Assembly: GCA_012842495.1 (NCBI GenBank)
Contig: DUSS01000045.1
Span: forward strand, 134,634 to 198,633
Source of the DNA: Candidatus Fermentithermobacillaceae bacterium
GTDB taxonomy: Bacteria > Bacillota > Sulfobacillia > Fermentithermobacillales > DUSS01
Reading direction: 5' to 3'
Length of the DNA stretch: 64,000 nucleotides
Positions 41,693 through 51,186 of this stretch are shown in pieces. Position numbers and translations under genes: made by a program. The notes below the pieces were generated by a model that saw only the letters and a list, made by a program, of their open reading frames with translations, was not told the DNA's origin and searched no databases. Every line of letters begins with the position of its first letter. Within the stretch, counting starts at the first letter, position 1.

Positions 41693-44089
41693 ATGAATCG
41701 CAAAGCCTTGGAAATACTGGACTTTCATGAGATACAAAAACTGTTGGCCCAGGAGACTCTCACCCCCATGGGGAGAGACCTGGCCATGTCCGCGTACCCT
41801 TGCACCGCCCGGGAAGCAAGAGCTCGTCAGCGTTCCGTGCTGGAGGTTCACAAGGCTTCGGCAAGTGCACCGTTACCCTCCTTATCCGGTGCCGGAGACC
41901 CGAGACCGGCCCTGGAAAAGATCGATGCCGGTGCCGTCCTGAGCTCCGCTGAGCTTTCCCTCATGTTAAGGGTCTTTTCCGTCATGGACTCGGTGCGATC
42001 GTGGCTTTCCCGATTCGATGCCGGTGAATATCCCGAACTCCATTCCCTCGGTAAGAAGATTCCCCCGGTAAAGGGGATCGTTGAACTCCTCGAGCGGACC
42101 GTGACACCCGAGGGGGAGATAAAGGATTCCGCCTCGGATCTGCTGAGGAAGATTCGCCGGGAGATAAAAAGACATCTTGATGACATGAGGGCACGCCTTG
42201 AGTCCCTGTGCAGATCTCCTCAGATGGCTCCTTATCTTCAAGAACCTGTTGTGAACTTACGTTCGGGAAGATACGTTCTCCCGGTTAAGCAGGAGTACGC
42301 ATCGCGCGTCCCGGGGGTCATTCACGATCAGTCCGGGTCCGGGCAGACGGTGTTCATAGAGCCTTTGGTTATCGTGGAGATGTGGAACGAACTCAGAAAA
42401 CTGGAGCTCTCGGAACGGGATGAAATCGAACGGATTTTGAGGGAAGCTACATCAGCTATTCGAGCTGTTCCGCGATTGAGGGAGGCCGCAACTGCTCTGG
42501 GCGAACTAGATTTCGCCTTCGCAAGGGCGAGCTTGATGGCCAAATGGCGAGGGGTGTTGCCCGAGCTCAGGGATGGTCACGACCTCGTTCTCAAGAAAGC
42601 CAGACATCCCCTGCTAAGGGGAAATCCCGTTCCTTTGGACGTGGCTCTGGAACAGTCGGGAGAAGCTCCGCGGACGCTCGTAATAACCGGCCCCAATATG
42701 GGTGGCAAAACCGTCGCCCTGAAGACAATTGGTCTTCTTACGGCCCTCGCCTTGTCCGGATTTCCGGTCCCGGCTGCGGAAGGAACCGTTGTGGGGGACT
42801 TCTCGGATATCCTGGTGGATATCGGAGACGAGCAATCCATTCAGGAGAACTTGAGTACTTTCTCAGCTCATATTAAAAACATCATCGCCATATTGCAGGA
42901 AGCAGGGCCTGGAAAACTGGTCCTTATTGATGAGCTGGGCGCCGGGACGGACCCGAAAGAGGGTGCGGCTTTAGGTCTGGCAGTTTTGAGACGACTCCAT
43001 AACTCTGGGGCCCTGGTCGTGATCAGCACTCACTATTCCGAAATAAAGACCCTCGCGTACGAAACCCCCGGGATGGAAAACGCATGTATGGAATGGGATT
43101 CTGTCAACACGGTACCCACCTACAAGCTTGTGGTGGGGCGGCCTGGACGGTCCAACGGGCTGGATGTGGCGTTGAAAATAGGCCTCCCACCTGAGATCGT
43201 CCGGGAGGCGCGGGATCTCATGCCGCGGGATCTCGTGCGCCTCGAGGACATGGTTCGCGAAATGGAGGAAAAGAATCGCGAGGTTGAAGGGGAGCTTTTA
43301 AAGCTGAGAGAGGAAGTATCCCGGTACGAAAGGCTTCGGGCAGAGATGGAGACAATGGTCAAAACCACGGAGGGGGAGAGAAAGGAGATCCTCGCCGCGG
43401 CCAGGCGGGAGGCCCAGGAAATCGTGAGAAGGGTCACGGTTGAAACGGAGAGACTCGTGAAGGAAATCAGAAAAGCATCCCACGCGCCGGACAGAGAAGC
43501 GCTTATAGCAAAGGTACGGGAAGAACTCGACGCGTTGCGCCGGAGTGTGGGTGAAGAGATGCCCGAAACGGCCGAACTTGGATTCACTCCTATACCGCCC
43601 GAAGAAATCACGCCGGGAACCTCTGTGCGGGTTAGGGGGTTTACCGAGCCCGGTCGGGTTCTGCAAACTCCGGGCGAGGACGGGACGGCCCTCGTCCAGG
43701 TAGGCTCCGTTGCAGTGCGGGTGAAAGCGGGGGATCTCGCGGCTCTCTGCGGACCCGGCGAGAAGAGGTTCACGGAAGCGGAATCGAGGCATCCGCGGGC
43801 AAAGCTTTCTCTTCCAAACGTGGCTGCGAGTAAAGCGGTACAAGTCCGGTCGGAGATAGACCTCAGGGGTGTTCGGGCGTCCGAAGCCCTGGAGCTCCTG
43901 GACAAATACCTGGACGACGCCTATCTCGCCGGTCTTAAGACCGCGCGGATAATCCACGGGAAGGGTACGGGAGCCCTCAGGAAGGCAGTAGTAGACTTCC
44001 TCCAGAACCACCCTCACGTAAAGGAGTTCCGGAGCGGCGAGCTCGCCGAAGGGGGTCACGGGGTCACGGTGGTCGCCCTGAAGGAGTGA
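41693..44089 (+). CDS. mutS2: MutS2 family ATPase/endonuclease
   Basis: The 798-residue protein has a helical core, the MutS-type ATPase (GPNMGGKTVALKTIG from residue 333, LIDELGAGTDPKEG, STHYSEIK), a long coiled coil (about 515-640) and a C-terminal Smr nuclease domain from about 720 (EIDLRGVRASEAL, HGKGTGALR). MutS2 acts in suppression of homologous recombination and in rescue of collided ribosomes in Firmicutes. ATG 41693 follows GAGGAGA and gives the conserved start NRKALEILDFHEI. Confidence 0.96.
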   Translation: MNRKALEILDFHEIQKLLAQETLTPMGRDLAMSAYPCTAREARARQRSVLEVHKASASAPLPSLSGAGDPRPALEKIDAGAVLSSAELSLMLRVFSVMDSVRSWLSRFDAGEYPELHSLGKKIPPVKGIVELLERTVTPEGEIKDSASDLLRKIRREIKRHLDDMRARLESLCRSPQMAPYLQEPVVNLRSGRYVLPVKQEYASRVPGVIHDQSGSGQTVFIEPLVIVEMWNELRKLELSERDEIERILREATSAIRAVPRLREAATALGELDFAFARASLMAKWRGVLPELRDGHDLVLKKARHPLLRGNPVPLDVALEQSGEAPRTLVITGPNMGGKTVALKTIGLLTALALSGFPVPAAEGTVVGDFSDILVDIGDEQSIQENLSTFSAHIKNIIAILQEAGPGKLVLIDELGAGTDPKEGAALGLAVLRRLHNSGALVVISTHYSEIKTLAYETPGMENACMEWDSVNTVPTYKLVVGRPGRSNGLDVALKIGLPPEIVREARDLMPRDLVRLEDMVREMEEKNREVEGELLKLREEVSRYERLRAEMETMVKTTEGERKEILAAARREAQEIVRRVTVETERLVKEIRKASHAPDREALIAKVREELDALRRSVGEEMPETAELGFTPIPPEEITPGTSVRVRGFTEPGRVLQTPGEDGTALVQVGSVAVRVKAGDLAALCGPGEKRFTEAESRHPRAKLSLPNVAASKAVQVRSEIDLRGVRASEALELLDKYLDDAYLAGLKTARIIHGKGTGALRKAVVDFLQNHPHVKEFRSGELAEGGHGVTVVALKE

Positions 44090-44109
44090 GCATCGCCTTC
44101 TTATGCTGA

Positions 44110-46188
44110 CTAGGGACCGGACGACGACGGTGGTTGGGTGACCGGTGGCTCACCGAGAGCCGTGTGGTATGTGCAGAATTGAGTCGGCTCCCGTCCCTTG
44201 ATAAAGAGGTCTTCGCCTATATCCGAAGGTGGACAGAACGGGCCTGGTAAAAGCCCTGATTTCTTGCAGAATTTTGAAGATACGATGTTCGCGGGAACTG
44301 GAAAATCGGAGGGAGGTACGTCCTTGAGTATTTGCTTCATCATGCGGTTCCAGATCATCGCCGGGTAACTTCCGCCCGTGACTTTCCATTGGGACATATT
44401 CTTGTCCTGATCGAAACCCATCCAAACGACTCCTACCATATCCGGCGTATAGCCGCAGAACCAGGCATCTGTATAGCTCGAAGTCGTCCCGGTTTTTCCC
44501 GCGCAGGGCCTGCCAATGTTGGCAAGCTGGCCTGTCCCACCGGGTTTCGTAATGACGTCCCTGAGCATGCTGGTCATGAGGTACGCGACCTGCTCGGACA
44601 TGACAATGTTTCGTTTGGGTTGAGTTTCTTCCAGCACGTTACCTTCCTTGTCCTCAACCCTCAGAATCGCCACCGGCTCCACCTTTATGCCCCTATTAGC
44701 CAGGGCGCTATAAGCTTCGGCCATCTCGATGACACGCACACCCCGGGTGAGCCCTCCGAGGGATAGGACCATAGTGTAATCGGTCTTGCCGTCGTCGGAT
44801 GAATCCTTATCTAGTGTAGTAATGCCCAGCCTTTCGCAAGACTCGACCCCGATCTTGGGCGTGATCTGCTCAAGCACCTTGAAGGCTACAACGTTCACGG
44901 ATTCCCTGACGGCGTCCCGGATAGTAATCAGGCCTCTAAAGGTACCTCCGTAGTTTTGGGGAGAAAACTCTTCGCCTGTGTAGGGATCTTTCCAGGTGTA
45001 CGGAGAGTCATCCACCACCGTAGCCGGGCTCATGCCCATTTCGAGAGCAGGAACGTATACCGCCAGCGGCTTGATAGCGGAGCCTGGCTGCCTTGTTGTG
45101 TCCACCGCCCGGTTCCAGGAGAGCATTCCTTTATGCTCTCTTCCTCCGACCATGGCCAGGATGTGACCGGTTCTTGGATCCATTACGATTGCGGCCGCCT
45201 CAACGTGGTCCTGGCCTTCCTTGATTGGAAACACGGGATCGAGTACTGACGCTACAGCTTCTTCCACCGCCTTCTGAGCGGCCGGAACGTAGGTCGTGTA
45301 GACTCTCAGACCGCCCCCGTATACCTGTTCCTCGGGATACCGCGAGAGGAGTTCCTTTAACACGTAGTCGAAGAAGTAGGCGCCTTCGGGTATCACCATG
45401 CCGCCCTTGTAGGGAATGGGCCGGAACGGTTCAGCTTTTGCGCGCTCGGCCTCTTCCCTGGATATGAATCCATATTCAACCATTTTATCCAGAACGTCGT
45501 TTCGAGCGGCGATGCACTGATCCGGTCGCTTCTCAGGATCGTATAGCGAAGGACCGCGGATGAGGGCTGCCAGGAAAGCTCCCTCTCCCAGCGACAGTTC
45601 GGAAGCGGATTTTCCAAAATACATGCGGGCAGCAGCTTCGATACCGTAAGCGTTTCTTCCGAAGAATACCTGGTTCAAGTACATGCCGAGGATCTCGTCT
45701 TTGGTGAAGCTCCGTTCGAGCCTGACCGCGAGGATCACATCCTGGATCTTTCGCTTGAGGGTTCTAGCGGGCTCCAGGAAGGCGGTTTTCGCCAACTGCT
45801 GAGATATGGTACTTCCGCCCTCCCGTATGGACTGGCTCCTTAGATTCACGTAAAGTGCTCTGAAGATAGCTTTTAAATCGAAGCCTTTGTGCGTATAAAA
45901 CCTATGGTCTTCTTGAGCTACGACGGCATCCCTCACATACTTGGGCACATCCTCCAGGTCGATGGGAATTCTGTACTCGCTCGACCGCAATTCGCTCCAG
46001 AGATTGCCGTTGGCGTCGAAGACGTAGGATGCCTGAGTGGGTTTGGGTTCCAGCGACGAAAGAGTGGGAAGCGTTCTGACCGCGTCGAAAATGAAAAGTC
46101 CTACCGCAAGAGCTCCGGTAAAGCCTACGATCAATATCGCATAGAGGATTATGTCCAGTCTGGAAGTTCTCCGCTTTGTCCTCCGCAA
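44110..46188 (-). CDS. Class A penicillin-binding protein (PBP1A-type)
   Basis: The 692-residue bifunctional enzyme has a short cytoplasmic tail and membrane anchor (IILYAILIVGFTGALAVGLF). A GT51 glycosyltransferase (EDHRFYTHKGFD, EGGSTISQQLAK, NQVFFGRNAYGIEAAA) is followed by a transpeptidase with SxxK in GSAIKPL, SVN in RESVNVVAF and KTGTTSSYTD. It polymerises and cross-links peptidoglycan outside the membrane. TTG 46188 has GGAGG seven bases upstream and is preferred over TTG 46212. It is convergent with mutS2 and divergent from tyrS. Confidence 0.95.
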   Translation of the reverse strand: MRRTKRRTSRLDIILYAILIVGFTGALAVGLFIFDAVRTLPTLSSLEPKPTQASYVFDANGNLWSELRSSEYRIPIDLEDVPKYVRDAVVAQEDHRFYTHKGFDLKAIFRALYVNLRSQSIREGGSTISQQLAKTAFLEPARTLKRKIQDVILAVRLERSFTKDEILGMYLNQVFFGRNAYGIEAAARMYFGKSASELSLGEGAFLAALIRGPSLYDPEKRPDQCIAARNDVLDKMVEYGFISREEAERAKAEPFRPIPYKGGMVIPEGAYFFDYVLKELLSRYPEEQVYGGGLRVYTTYVPAAQKAVEEAVASVLDPVFPIKEGQDHVEAAAIVMDPRTGHILAMVGGREHKGMLSWNRAVDTTRQPGSAIKPLAVYVPALEMGMSPATVVDDSPYTWKDPYTGEEFSPQNYGGTFRGLITIRDAVRESVNVVAFKVLEQITPKIGVESCERLGITTLDKDSSDDGKTDYTMVLSLGGLTRGVRVIEMAEAYSALANRGIKVEPVAILRVEDKEGNVLEETQPKRNIVMSEQVAYLMTSMLRDVITKPGGTGQLANIGRPCAGKTGTTSSYTDAWFCGYTPDMVGVVWMGFDQDKNMSQWKVTGGSYPAMIWNRMMKQILKDVPPSDFPVPANIVSSKFCKKSGLLPGPFCPPSDIGEDLFIKGREPTQFCTYHTALGEPPVTQPPSSSGP

Positions 46189-46212
46189 AAGCCATACCTC
46201 CGTATCACCCAA

Positions 46213-46545
46213 GGTTACCTAACAGAACGAGTTCACTCTACAATACGACCGCGGCCCAGTCAGCGATGCAGGTAGGTCGAGATTCGCAGTTATTATATCA
46301 CCCTTGCCTCGTAGACCGGTATGTCACGTATCTACTGGACGGTCCTGACGCCCGATGGTGGTCATTTACAGAGAACTGCGTCACCGTCCCCGGCTGTTTG
46401 CGGTTGCCCGGTAGATGACAGTTCAGCCTGCACTCCCGGGGGAGACAAGGATAGGGTTCCGTGCAGGTTACTAACTGGAAGAGGTAACTCCCGCGGTAGA
46501 CAGTCTCATCCGACGATGCGATAATCAAGAGCATAAGACGCGGGG
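46213..46545. other. Structured intergenic region upstream of tyrS, not a T-box
   Basis: It separates the divergent PBP and tyrS genes. A dyad CCTGCAC (46427-46433) / GTGCAGG (46461-46467) encloses a C/G-rich loop. No T-box sequence, specifier or terminator poly-T can be found, although tyrS in many Firmicutes has a T-box. No ORF with family resemblance is present. Confidence 0.4.
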
Positions 46546-47805
46546 GTGGACAGGTTGAATCGTACAGACGAAGACATCGCCCGTGAAACAGGGCGGCAGA
46601 TGGATTTGCTTTGCCGGGGTGCCCTGGAGGTTGTGACAAAAGAAGAGCTTTCCGCCAAGATCCACCGGTCGATCGCGGCGGGAAAGCCGCTCAAGGTGAA
46701 ACTCGGGGTCGACCCCAGCGCTCCTGACCTTCACCTGGGCCACGTCGTCGTTATGAGAAAGCTCAGGGAGTTTCAGGAGTGCGGTCATGAGATTTACTTC
46801 GTCATCGGCGATTTCACCGGGATGATCGGAGATCCTTCCGGGCGGTCGGAGACCCGACCCCAACTGTCCCGGGAGCAAGTGGAAGCTAACGCCGAAACAT
46901 ATCGCAAGCAAGCTTCTGTGATTTTGGACCCTGAGAAAACCCACACGGTTTTCAACTCTCAGTGGTTATCCAAGCTCGATTTTTACCAGGTAATACACCT
47001 GGCTTCCAAATTCACGGTGGCGCGCATGCTGGAGAGGGATGACTTCCAAAAGAGATACGCGCAAGGATATCCCATCGCCATTCACGAGTTTCTGTACTCC
47101 CTGGCCCAAGCTTATGATTCGGTGGCCCTGGGGGCCGACGTCGAGCTCGGGGGCTCGGACCAGACCTTTAACCTGCTGGTGGGGCGCCACATACAAAAGG
47201 AGTACGGGCAGGAGCCGCAGGTGAATATGACGATGCCGCTTCTGGTTGGCCTCGACGGGCGTAACAAGATGTCGAAAAGCCTCGGCAATTACGTCGGAGT
47301 CACGGATAGCCCGGGGGAAATGTTCGGAAAGATTATGTCGTTGCCCGACTCCCTAATGAAGGACTACTTTGTGCTTGTGCTTGGGGATGACGTCAGCGTC
47401 GTCGATGCAATTATGCGCGACATCGCCGCAGGTAAATCCCATCCCATGGATGTCAAACTGACGCTTGCCCGAAGGATCGTAGCGATGTTTTACGGTTCGT
47501 CGCAGGCGTCCTGGGCCGAAAGGGAGTTCCTTAGGGTGTTCAGGGAGAAGGAACTCCCCAGCGACATCAGTGTGGTAACGCCGGGAGAACTCAAACCCGG
47601 AGAAAGCGTGGGAGTAGCCCGGCTCTTAGTTTTGCTGGGTCTTGTTCCCTCTTCCAGCGAAGGCCGTCGTTTGATCGCCCAAGGTGGAGTGAGGATCGAC
47701 GGGAAGACGGTAACCTCCGAGTCCGATTTCGTCTCGGTGAGAAACGGCATGCTGGTCCAGGTCGGCAGGAGAAAAGCTTGCCGGGTCAGTTTCAACCGGT
47801 CATAG
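46546..47805 (+). CDS. tyrS: Tyrosyl-tRNA synthetase
   Basis: The 419-residue class I synthetase has the HIGH-like motif in [11 protein letters not shown], the KMSKS motif in NKMSKSLGN and the tyrosine pocket ([21 protein letters not shown]). A C-terminal S4 domain ([22 protein letters not shown]) follows. It belongs to the long TyrRS-Z-like form rather than the B. stearothermophilus type (KFGKT/S), judging by the KMSKS sequence. GTG at 46546 has only a weak G-rich site. Confidence 0.95.
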   Translation: MDRLNRTDEDIARETGRQMDLLCRGALEVVTKEELSAKIHRSIAAGKPLKVKLGVDPSAPDLHLGHVVVMRKLREFQECGHEIYFVIGDFTGMIGDPSGRSETRPQLSREQVEANAETYRKQASVILDPEKTHTVFNSQWLSKLDFYQVIHLASKFTVARMLERDDFQKRYAQGYPIAIHEFLYSLAQAYDSVALGADVELGGSDQTFNLLVGRHIQKEYGQEPQVNMTMPLLVGLDGRNKMSKSLGNYVGVTDSPGEMFGKIMSLPDSLMKDYFVLVLGDDVSVVDAIMRDIAAGKSHPMDVKLTLARRIVAMFYGSSQASWAEREFLRVFREKELPSDISVVTPGELKPGESVGVARLLVLLGLVPSSSEGRRLIAQGGVRIDGKTVTSESDFVSVRNGMLVQVGRRKACRVSFNRS

Positions 47806-47933
47806 GCCTGTCCGCTGCGAAAAAGAGGACCGCCCGACGGTTCTTTCGTCGTGCCGGCACCGGGCGCCGAAGCACGCCTCGGGCCTTGGGTGAATAAGTA
47901 TGAAAAGCCCTGCCTTTGAGGGAGTAGTGCCCT

Positions 47934-48611
47934 GTGTTCCGCCGGCGTTTTGTAAGACGGCGACCGCCGCGAAGAGGTCTTTTTTGGCCGCTCTTGTTTC
48001 TGGCAGCGGCCGTCTTCGCCTTTGCGTTTGTAGAACGCTCGGTGGTTCCTACCGTTGTAACGCTGGCCGAATCGGAAGCTTCCGGCGCCGCAAACCGGCT
48101 CATCGTCGATACGGTGCGTAACGAAGTACTACCGCTCCTCCAGGGCAAAGACCTCGTCGAGTTCGTGACCAGCGCGTCGGGAGAAATCGTGTTCGTAAGG
48201 GTCAATTCTGCATATCTCGGTGAGGTAGAAGCTATATCCCTTCGCGCGCTTCAAGAGGGGCTGGCCAGAGTCGGGGAGTTCAAAGTGTACGTACCGCTGG
48301 GTCAGTTGGTCGGGTCGCGGATACTGGCGGCGTCCGGACCGAAGCTCCCCGTGACGCTCATACCCGCCGGGGTAGTGAGCACGAAGATCGCTGACAGCTT
48401 TGAGGTGGCAGGGATAAACCAGACCAAGTATACGCTTTTCCTCACGGCGAAAGTGTCGATTAAGGTGGTCATACCGTTGGTGTCCTCTTCGACGGTGGTC
48501 TCCGCGGAGGTCCCGCTTGCGACCGTCCTCATCCCCGGGAAAGTTCCCGACACGTACCTGTCTTTGCCATTGCCAGCAAGCCCGTGGTCGTCGCAGGAGC
48601 TGGGGAAATGA
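47934..48611 (+). CDS. yunB: Sporulation protein YunB
   Basis: The 225-residue protein has a basic N-terminus, one membrane segment (GLFWPLLFLAAAVFAFAFVE) and an exported domain. That domain has the YunB pattern: NRLIVDTVRNEVLP, VNSAYLGEVEAISLRALQEG, then VYVPLGQLVGSRILAASGPKLPV ending in repeated beta strands. YunB is expressed under sigma-E in the mother cell of B. subtilis; mutants are mildly affected in spore formation. It starts with GTG 47934 and stands alone between tyrS and nadE. Confidence 0.85.
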   Translation: MFRRRFVRRRPPRRGLFWPLLFLAAAVFAFAFVERSVVPTVVTLAESEASGAANRLIVDTVRNEVLPLLQGKDLVEFVTSASGEIVFVRVNSAYLGEVEAISLRALQEGLARVGEFKVYVPLGQLVGSRILAASGPKLPVTLIPAGVVSTKIADSFEVAGINQTKYTLFLTAKVSIKVVIPLVSSSTVVSAEVPLATVLIPGKVPDTYLSLPLPASPWSSQELGK

Positions 48612-48809
48612 TGTCAGGGCCGGAATGGAGCAAACTCTTGTTGAAGCTCGTCTGTCCGCGGCGTATTCTGTTGCTAGGACTGAGTCTTTGCCAATGGGAA
48701 ATGTCTGTGCCAGGCGGACCGCCTGACGGATCGAGGATCTCCTAAGACGAGGTGGAGGAGTGGCCCGACCTAGGACGGGGTTTCCCCTGGGGCAATGGAG
48801 GGGTCTCTC

Positions 48810-49577
48810 GTGGATGCCGCCAAAAAGGCCAGCGAGATTGTGGAATGGATGAGGGAGGCCGGAAATAGAGCGGGGACGGACGGCGCCGTGGTGGGAGTCT
48901 CCGGGGGCGTGGACTCGGCGGTAACTTTGATGCTCTCCTGCCGAGCGTGGCCGGGAAAGACCTTGGGCCTGGTTCTACCCTGCCATTCCAACCCTAAGGA
49001 CGTGGAAGACGCCCTCAGGGTTATCCGGTTTGCCGGGTGCGAGTACAGGGTAATAAATCTTTCCCCTGCCTACGAGCTCCTGGTAGCCTCCTTCGATGCG
49101 GGTGATTCGAGCGGGTCGGAGCTGTGGGACAGAGCTTCCCTGGAACGGCAGAAAGTTGCCCGGGCCAACCTCAAGCCAAGGCTCAGGATGCTCACCCTGT
49201 ATTACCACGCAAACGCCTTGAACAGGCTGGTTGTGGGAACCGGAAACCGCTCTGAGATTTATGTCGGGTACTTTACCAAGTACGGTGATGGAGGAGTCGA
49301 CATCCTGCCCCTTGGCGACCTCGTGAAGCGGGAAGTCAAGGATATGGCGAGATATTTCGACCTGCCTGAAGACATAGTCGAACGAGTCCCTTCAGCGGGA
49401 CTGTGGCCCGAGCAAACCGATGAAGGGGAAATGGGCGTCGAGTACAGGCACCTCGACGGCTACCTTAGAGGCGAACCGGTGCCTCCCGAAGTTGTCAGAA
49501 GGGTCGAAGAGATGCACCGGAAGAGCGCTCATAAGAGGGAAATGCCCGCGACGCCCGGTTCCGGTCGAGGGGGATGA
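48810..49577 (+). CDS. nadE: Ammonia-dependent NAD+ synthetase
   Basis: The 255-residue N-type ATP pyrophosphatase has the P-loop VGVSGGVDSAVTLML, the region VVGTGNRSEIYVGYFTKYGDGG and the lid segment LWPEQTDEGEMG. It converts deamido-NAD+ to NAD+ with ATP and ammonia. There is no glutaminase domain, so free ammonia is the donor. GTG 48810 follows GGAGGGG by six bases; an ATG at 48795 coincides with the Shine-Dalgarno itself. Confidence 0.92.
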   Translation: MDAAKKASEIVEWMREAGNRAGTDGAVVGVSGGVDSAVTLMLSCRAWPGKTLGLVLPCHSNPKDVEDALRVIRFAGCEYRVINLSPAYELLVASFDAGDSSGSELWDRASLERQKVARANLKPRLRMLTLYYHANALNRLVVGTGNRSEIYVGYFTKYGDGGVDILPLGDLVKREVKDMARYFDLPEDIVERVPSAGLWPEQTDEGEMGVEYRHLDGYLRGEPVPPEVVRRVEEMHRKSAHKREMPATPGSGRGG

Positions 49578-49580
49578 ACG

Positions 49581-50351
49581 GTGTCAGGACATTCCAAGTG
49601 GGCTAATATCAAAAGGCATAAGGCAAAGATGGACGCGGTCAGGTCCAATATCATATCCAAAGCTTTGAGGGAGATCATGCTCGCCGCGAGGCACGGAGGA
49701 GGCAATCCCGAGGCCAACCTCCGGCTGAAGGTCGCCATCGAGAGAGCTAGAGAAGCTAACGTGGCGATGGATAGCATAAACAGGGCCATAAAGCGGGGGA
49801 CCGGTGAACTCGAAGCCGGGAGCCTGGAGGAAGTCACTTACGAAGGTTACGGTCCCGGTGGCACCGCCGTTCTCGTGGAGGCCGCCACGGATAACCGGAA
49901 CAGGACCACTTCGGATCTGAGATATATCTTCTCTAAACACGGCGGCAAACTTGGAGAAGTCGGTTCAGTGGCGTGGATGTTTCAACAAAGAGGCTATATT
50001 TCGCTGGAAAAGACCGGGTTGTCCGAAGACGAGGCCCTGTCTCTAGCCGTTGACGCCGGCGCTATCGACTTCAAGGTGGAAAAGGAATGTTTCGAGGTGT
50101 ACACCGAGCCCGCCGATCTGCTAAAAGTGAAGGAGTCGCTGGAAAAGGCCGGCGCCAAGGTGACCACCGCCGAGGTGACTATGGTACCGCAGACGACCGT
50201 GTTTCTTACGGGCGAGGATGCTCAGCGGATGCTCAAATTGATGGACGCTCTGGAGGAACACGACGACGTCTCAAGGGTGTACGTCAACTTCGACATACCT
50301 GAGGAAGAAATGGAAAAGAGTGTGCTTGAGAACACAAAGAGCGACGAATGA
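49581..50351 (+). CDS. yebC: YebC/PmpR family protein
   Basis: At 256 residues it matches the family length. It has the invariant start SGHSKWANIKRHKAK and the body GYGPGGTAVLVEAATDN...GKLGEVGSVAWMF, with an acidic C-terminal domain. These proteins have been described as transcriptional regulators. Recent work links them to translation at difficult (proline-rich) sequences. GTG 49581 lies three bases after nadE. It precedes bofC-ruvCAB, a common Firmicutes order. Confidence 0.95.
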   Translation: MSGHSKWANIKRHKAKMDAVRSNIISKALREIMLAARHGGGNPEANLRLKVAIERAREANVAMDSINRAIKRGTGELEAGSLEEVTYEGYGPGGTAVLVEAATDNRNRTTSDLRYIFSKHGGKLGEVGSVAWMFQQRGYISLEKTGLSEDEALSLAVDAGAIDFKVEKECFEVYTEPADLLKVKESLEKAGAKVTTAEVTMVPQTTVFLTGEDAQRMLKLMDALEEHDDVSRVYVNFDIPEEEMEKSVLENTKSDE

Positions 50352-50363
50352 GTGAATAGTTCC

Positions 50364-50445
50364 CCCCTCCTCGTGGAAAGATAAATTGTCCGCAAGGAGC
50401 GTTTACGCCCTTGGAGTGGACAAGGACATCTGAGGGGAGGAGGGG
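50364..50445 (+). promoter_or_regulatory. Nested RNA hairpin masking the bofC ribosome-binding site
   Basis: CCCCTCCTC (50364-50372) is perfectly complementary to GAGGAGGGG (50437-50445), which contains the bofC Shine-Dalgarno. Between them TTGTCC (50386-50391) pairs with GGACAA (50418-50423). Inside that, CAAGGAGCG (50393-50401) pairs with CGCCCTTG (50406-50413), with one bulge and a TTTA loop. No U-tract follows, so a translational rather than transcriptional switch is suggested. Confidence 0.5.
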
Positions 50446-50448
50446 ACT

Positions 50449-50994
50449 GTGAAACGGTCTCTCCCCGGCGTGTCGTGGAAGGCCATCGGCGTGCTGGCGC
50501 TGGTGACAGCTTTTCTCGCCGCGATAACCTGTTACGCTCTCGTGTCGAAGCGAAGGTCTGGAGCGGGGGAAAACGCTCCTCCTGAACGGGCGGCCCGGGC
50601 GGTCTTCGAAACCCGTTACTTACTCTGCGGTTGCGTTGTGGTGGAGGAACGGGAACTGGAAGGGGGCAAGATCGATGTGTTGTCCGCTTCCGGTGCCCCG
50701 GTCTGGCAGCTTGCCGGTGCCCGGGAAGGGCTGCAGTGCTTTTTCCGTGTGGTCAACGATTACTGCCCGGAGCACTCCCGCTTCCGCCTGATAACCCTCA
50801 AAGACGGCGTCGTAGCCGTGTACAGGGGGAAGAGAGCCGTCGAGGGTTTTCTTCTTAAGAGCTATCCTGAACTGCAAGAGGGCCTGATGACTCCCGGTAC
50901 CAAGCAGGCCCTGACAACGGGGGTTCTGGTGGAAGGTGACCCCCGCGAAGTGGACCACACCGTCAAACTTTACCTTGAAGGGATCATCGACTGA
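50449..50994 (+). CDS. bofC: BofC-like forespore protein
   Basis: The 181-residue protein has an N-terminal signal/anchor (AIGVLALVTAFLAAITCYAL) and a BofC-like C-terminal domain: VFRVVNDYCPEHS-type stretch, LKDGVVAVYRG and LKSYPELQEGLM. In B. subtilis BofC is secreted by the forespore and restrains the SpoIVB signalling protease that leads to sigma-K activation. Position ahead of ruvCAB-queA-tgt is the classic neighbourhood and strengthens the call. GTG 50449 lies after GGAGGAGGGG inside the hairpin described at 50364-50445. Confidence 0.85.
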   Translation: MKRSLPGVSWKAIGVLALVTAFLAAITCYALVSKRRSGAGENAPPERAARAVFETRYLLCGCVVVEERELEGGKIDVLSASGAPVWQLAGAREGLQCFFRVVNDYCPEHSRFRLITLKDGVVAVYRGKRAVEGFLLKSYPELQEGLMTPGTKQALTTGVLVEGDPREVDHTVKLYLEGIID

Positions 50995-51186
50995 CTGGGA
51001 CAATCGCCGAAGGCGTTGGACCACAGGCTGCTACCTTTGTTGTTTGTTGGCCGGCGCAGAGGTCAGGCCGCGGACCCGTCCCGGGGCTGACCGGCCGGCC
51101 CTGGCGCGATTGTACAGAAGTACCCGGCGCACCGGCTGAAATCCCCGAAGGAAGTGCGGCGCGTCCTGTCGAAGCCCTTTCTGGTG

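Noticed and set aside
46427-46467. Hairpin before tyrS considered as a T-box or terminator
   Set aside because: The T-box consensus is absent and no T-run follows.
48608-48745. 45-codon frame overlapping the yunB stop by ATGA
   Set aside because: Attractive position but no Shine-Dalgarno and no recognisable features; conservation would be needed before calling it.
50364-50445. bofC leader hairpin considered as a terminator
   Set aside because: The 3' side is purine-rich with no U-tract and contains the Shine-Dalgarno, so sequestration of translation fits better.
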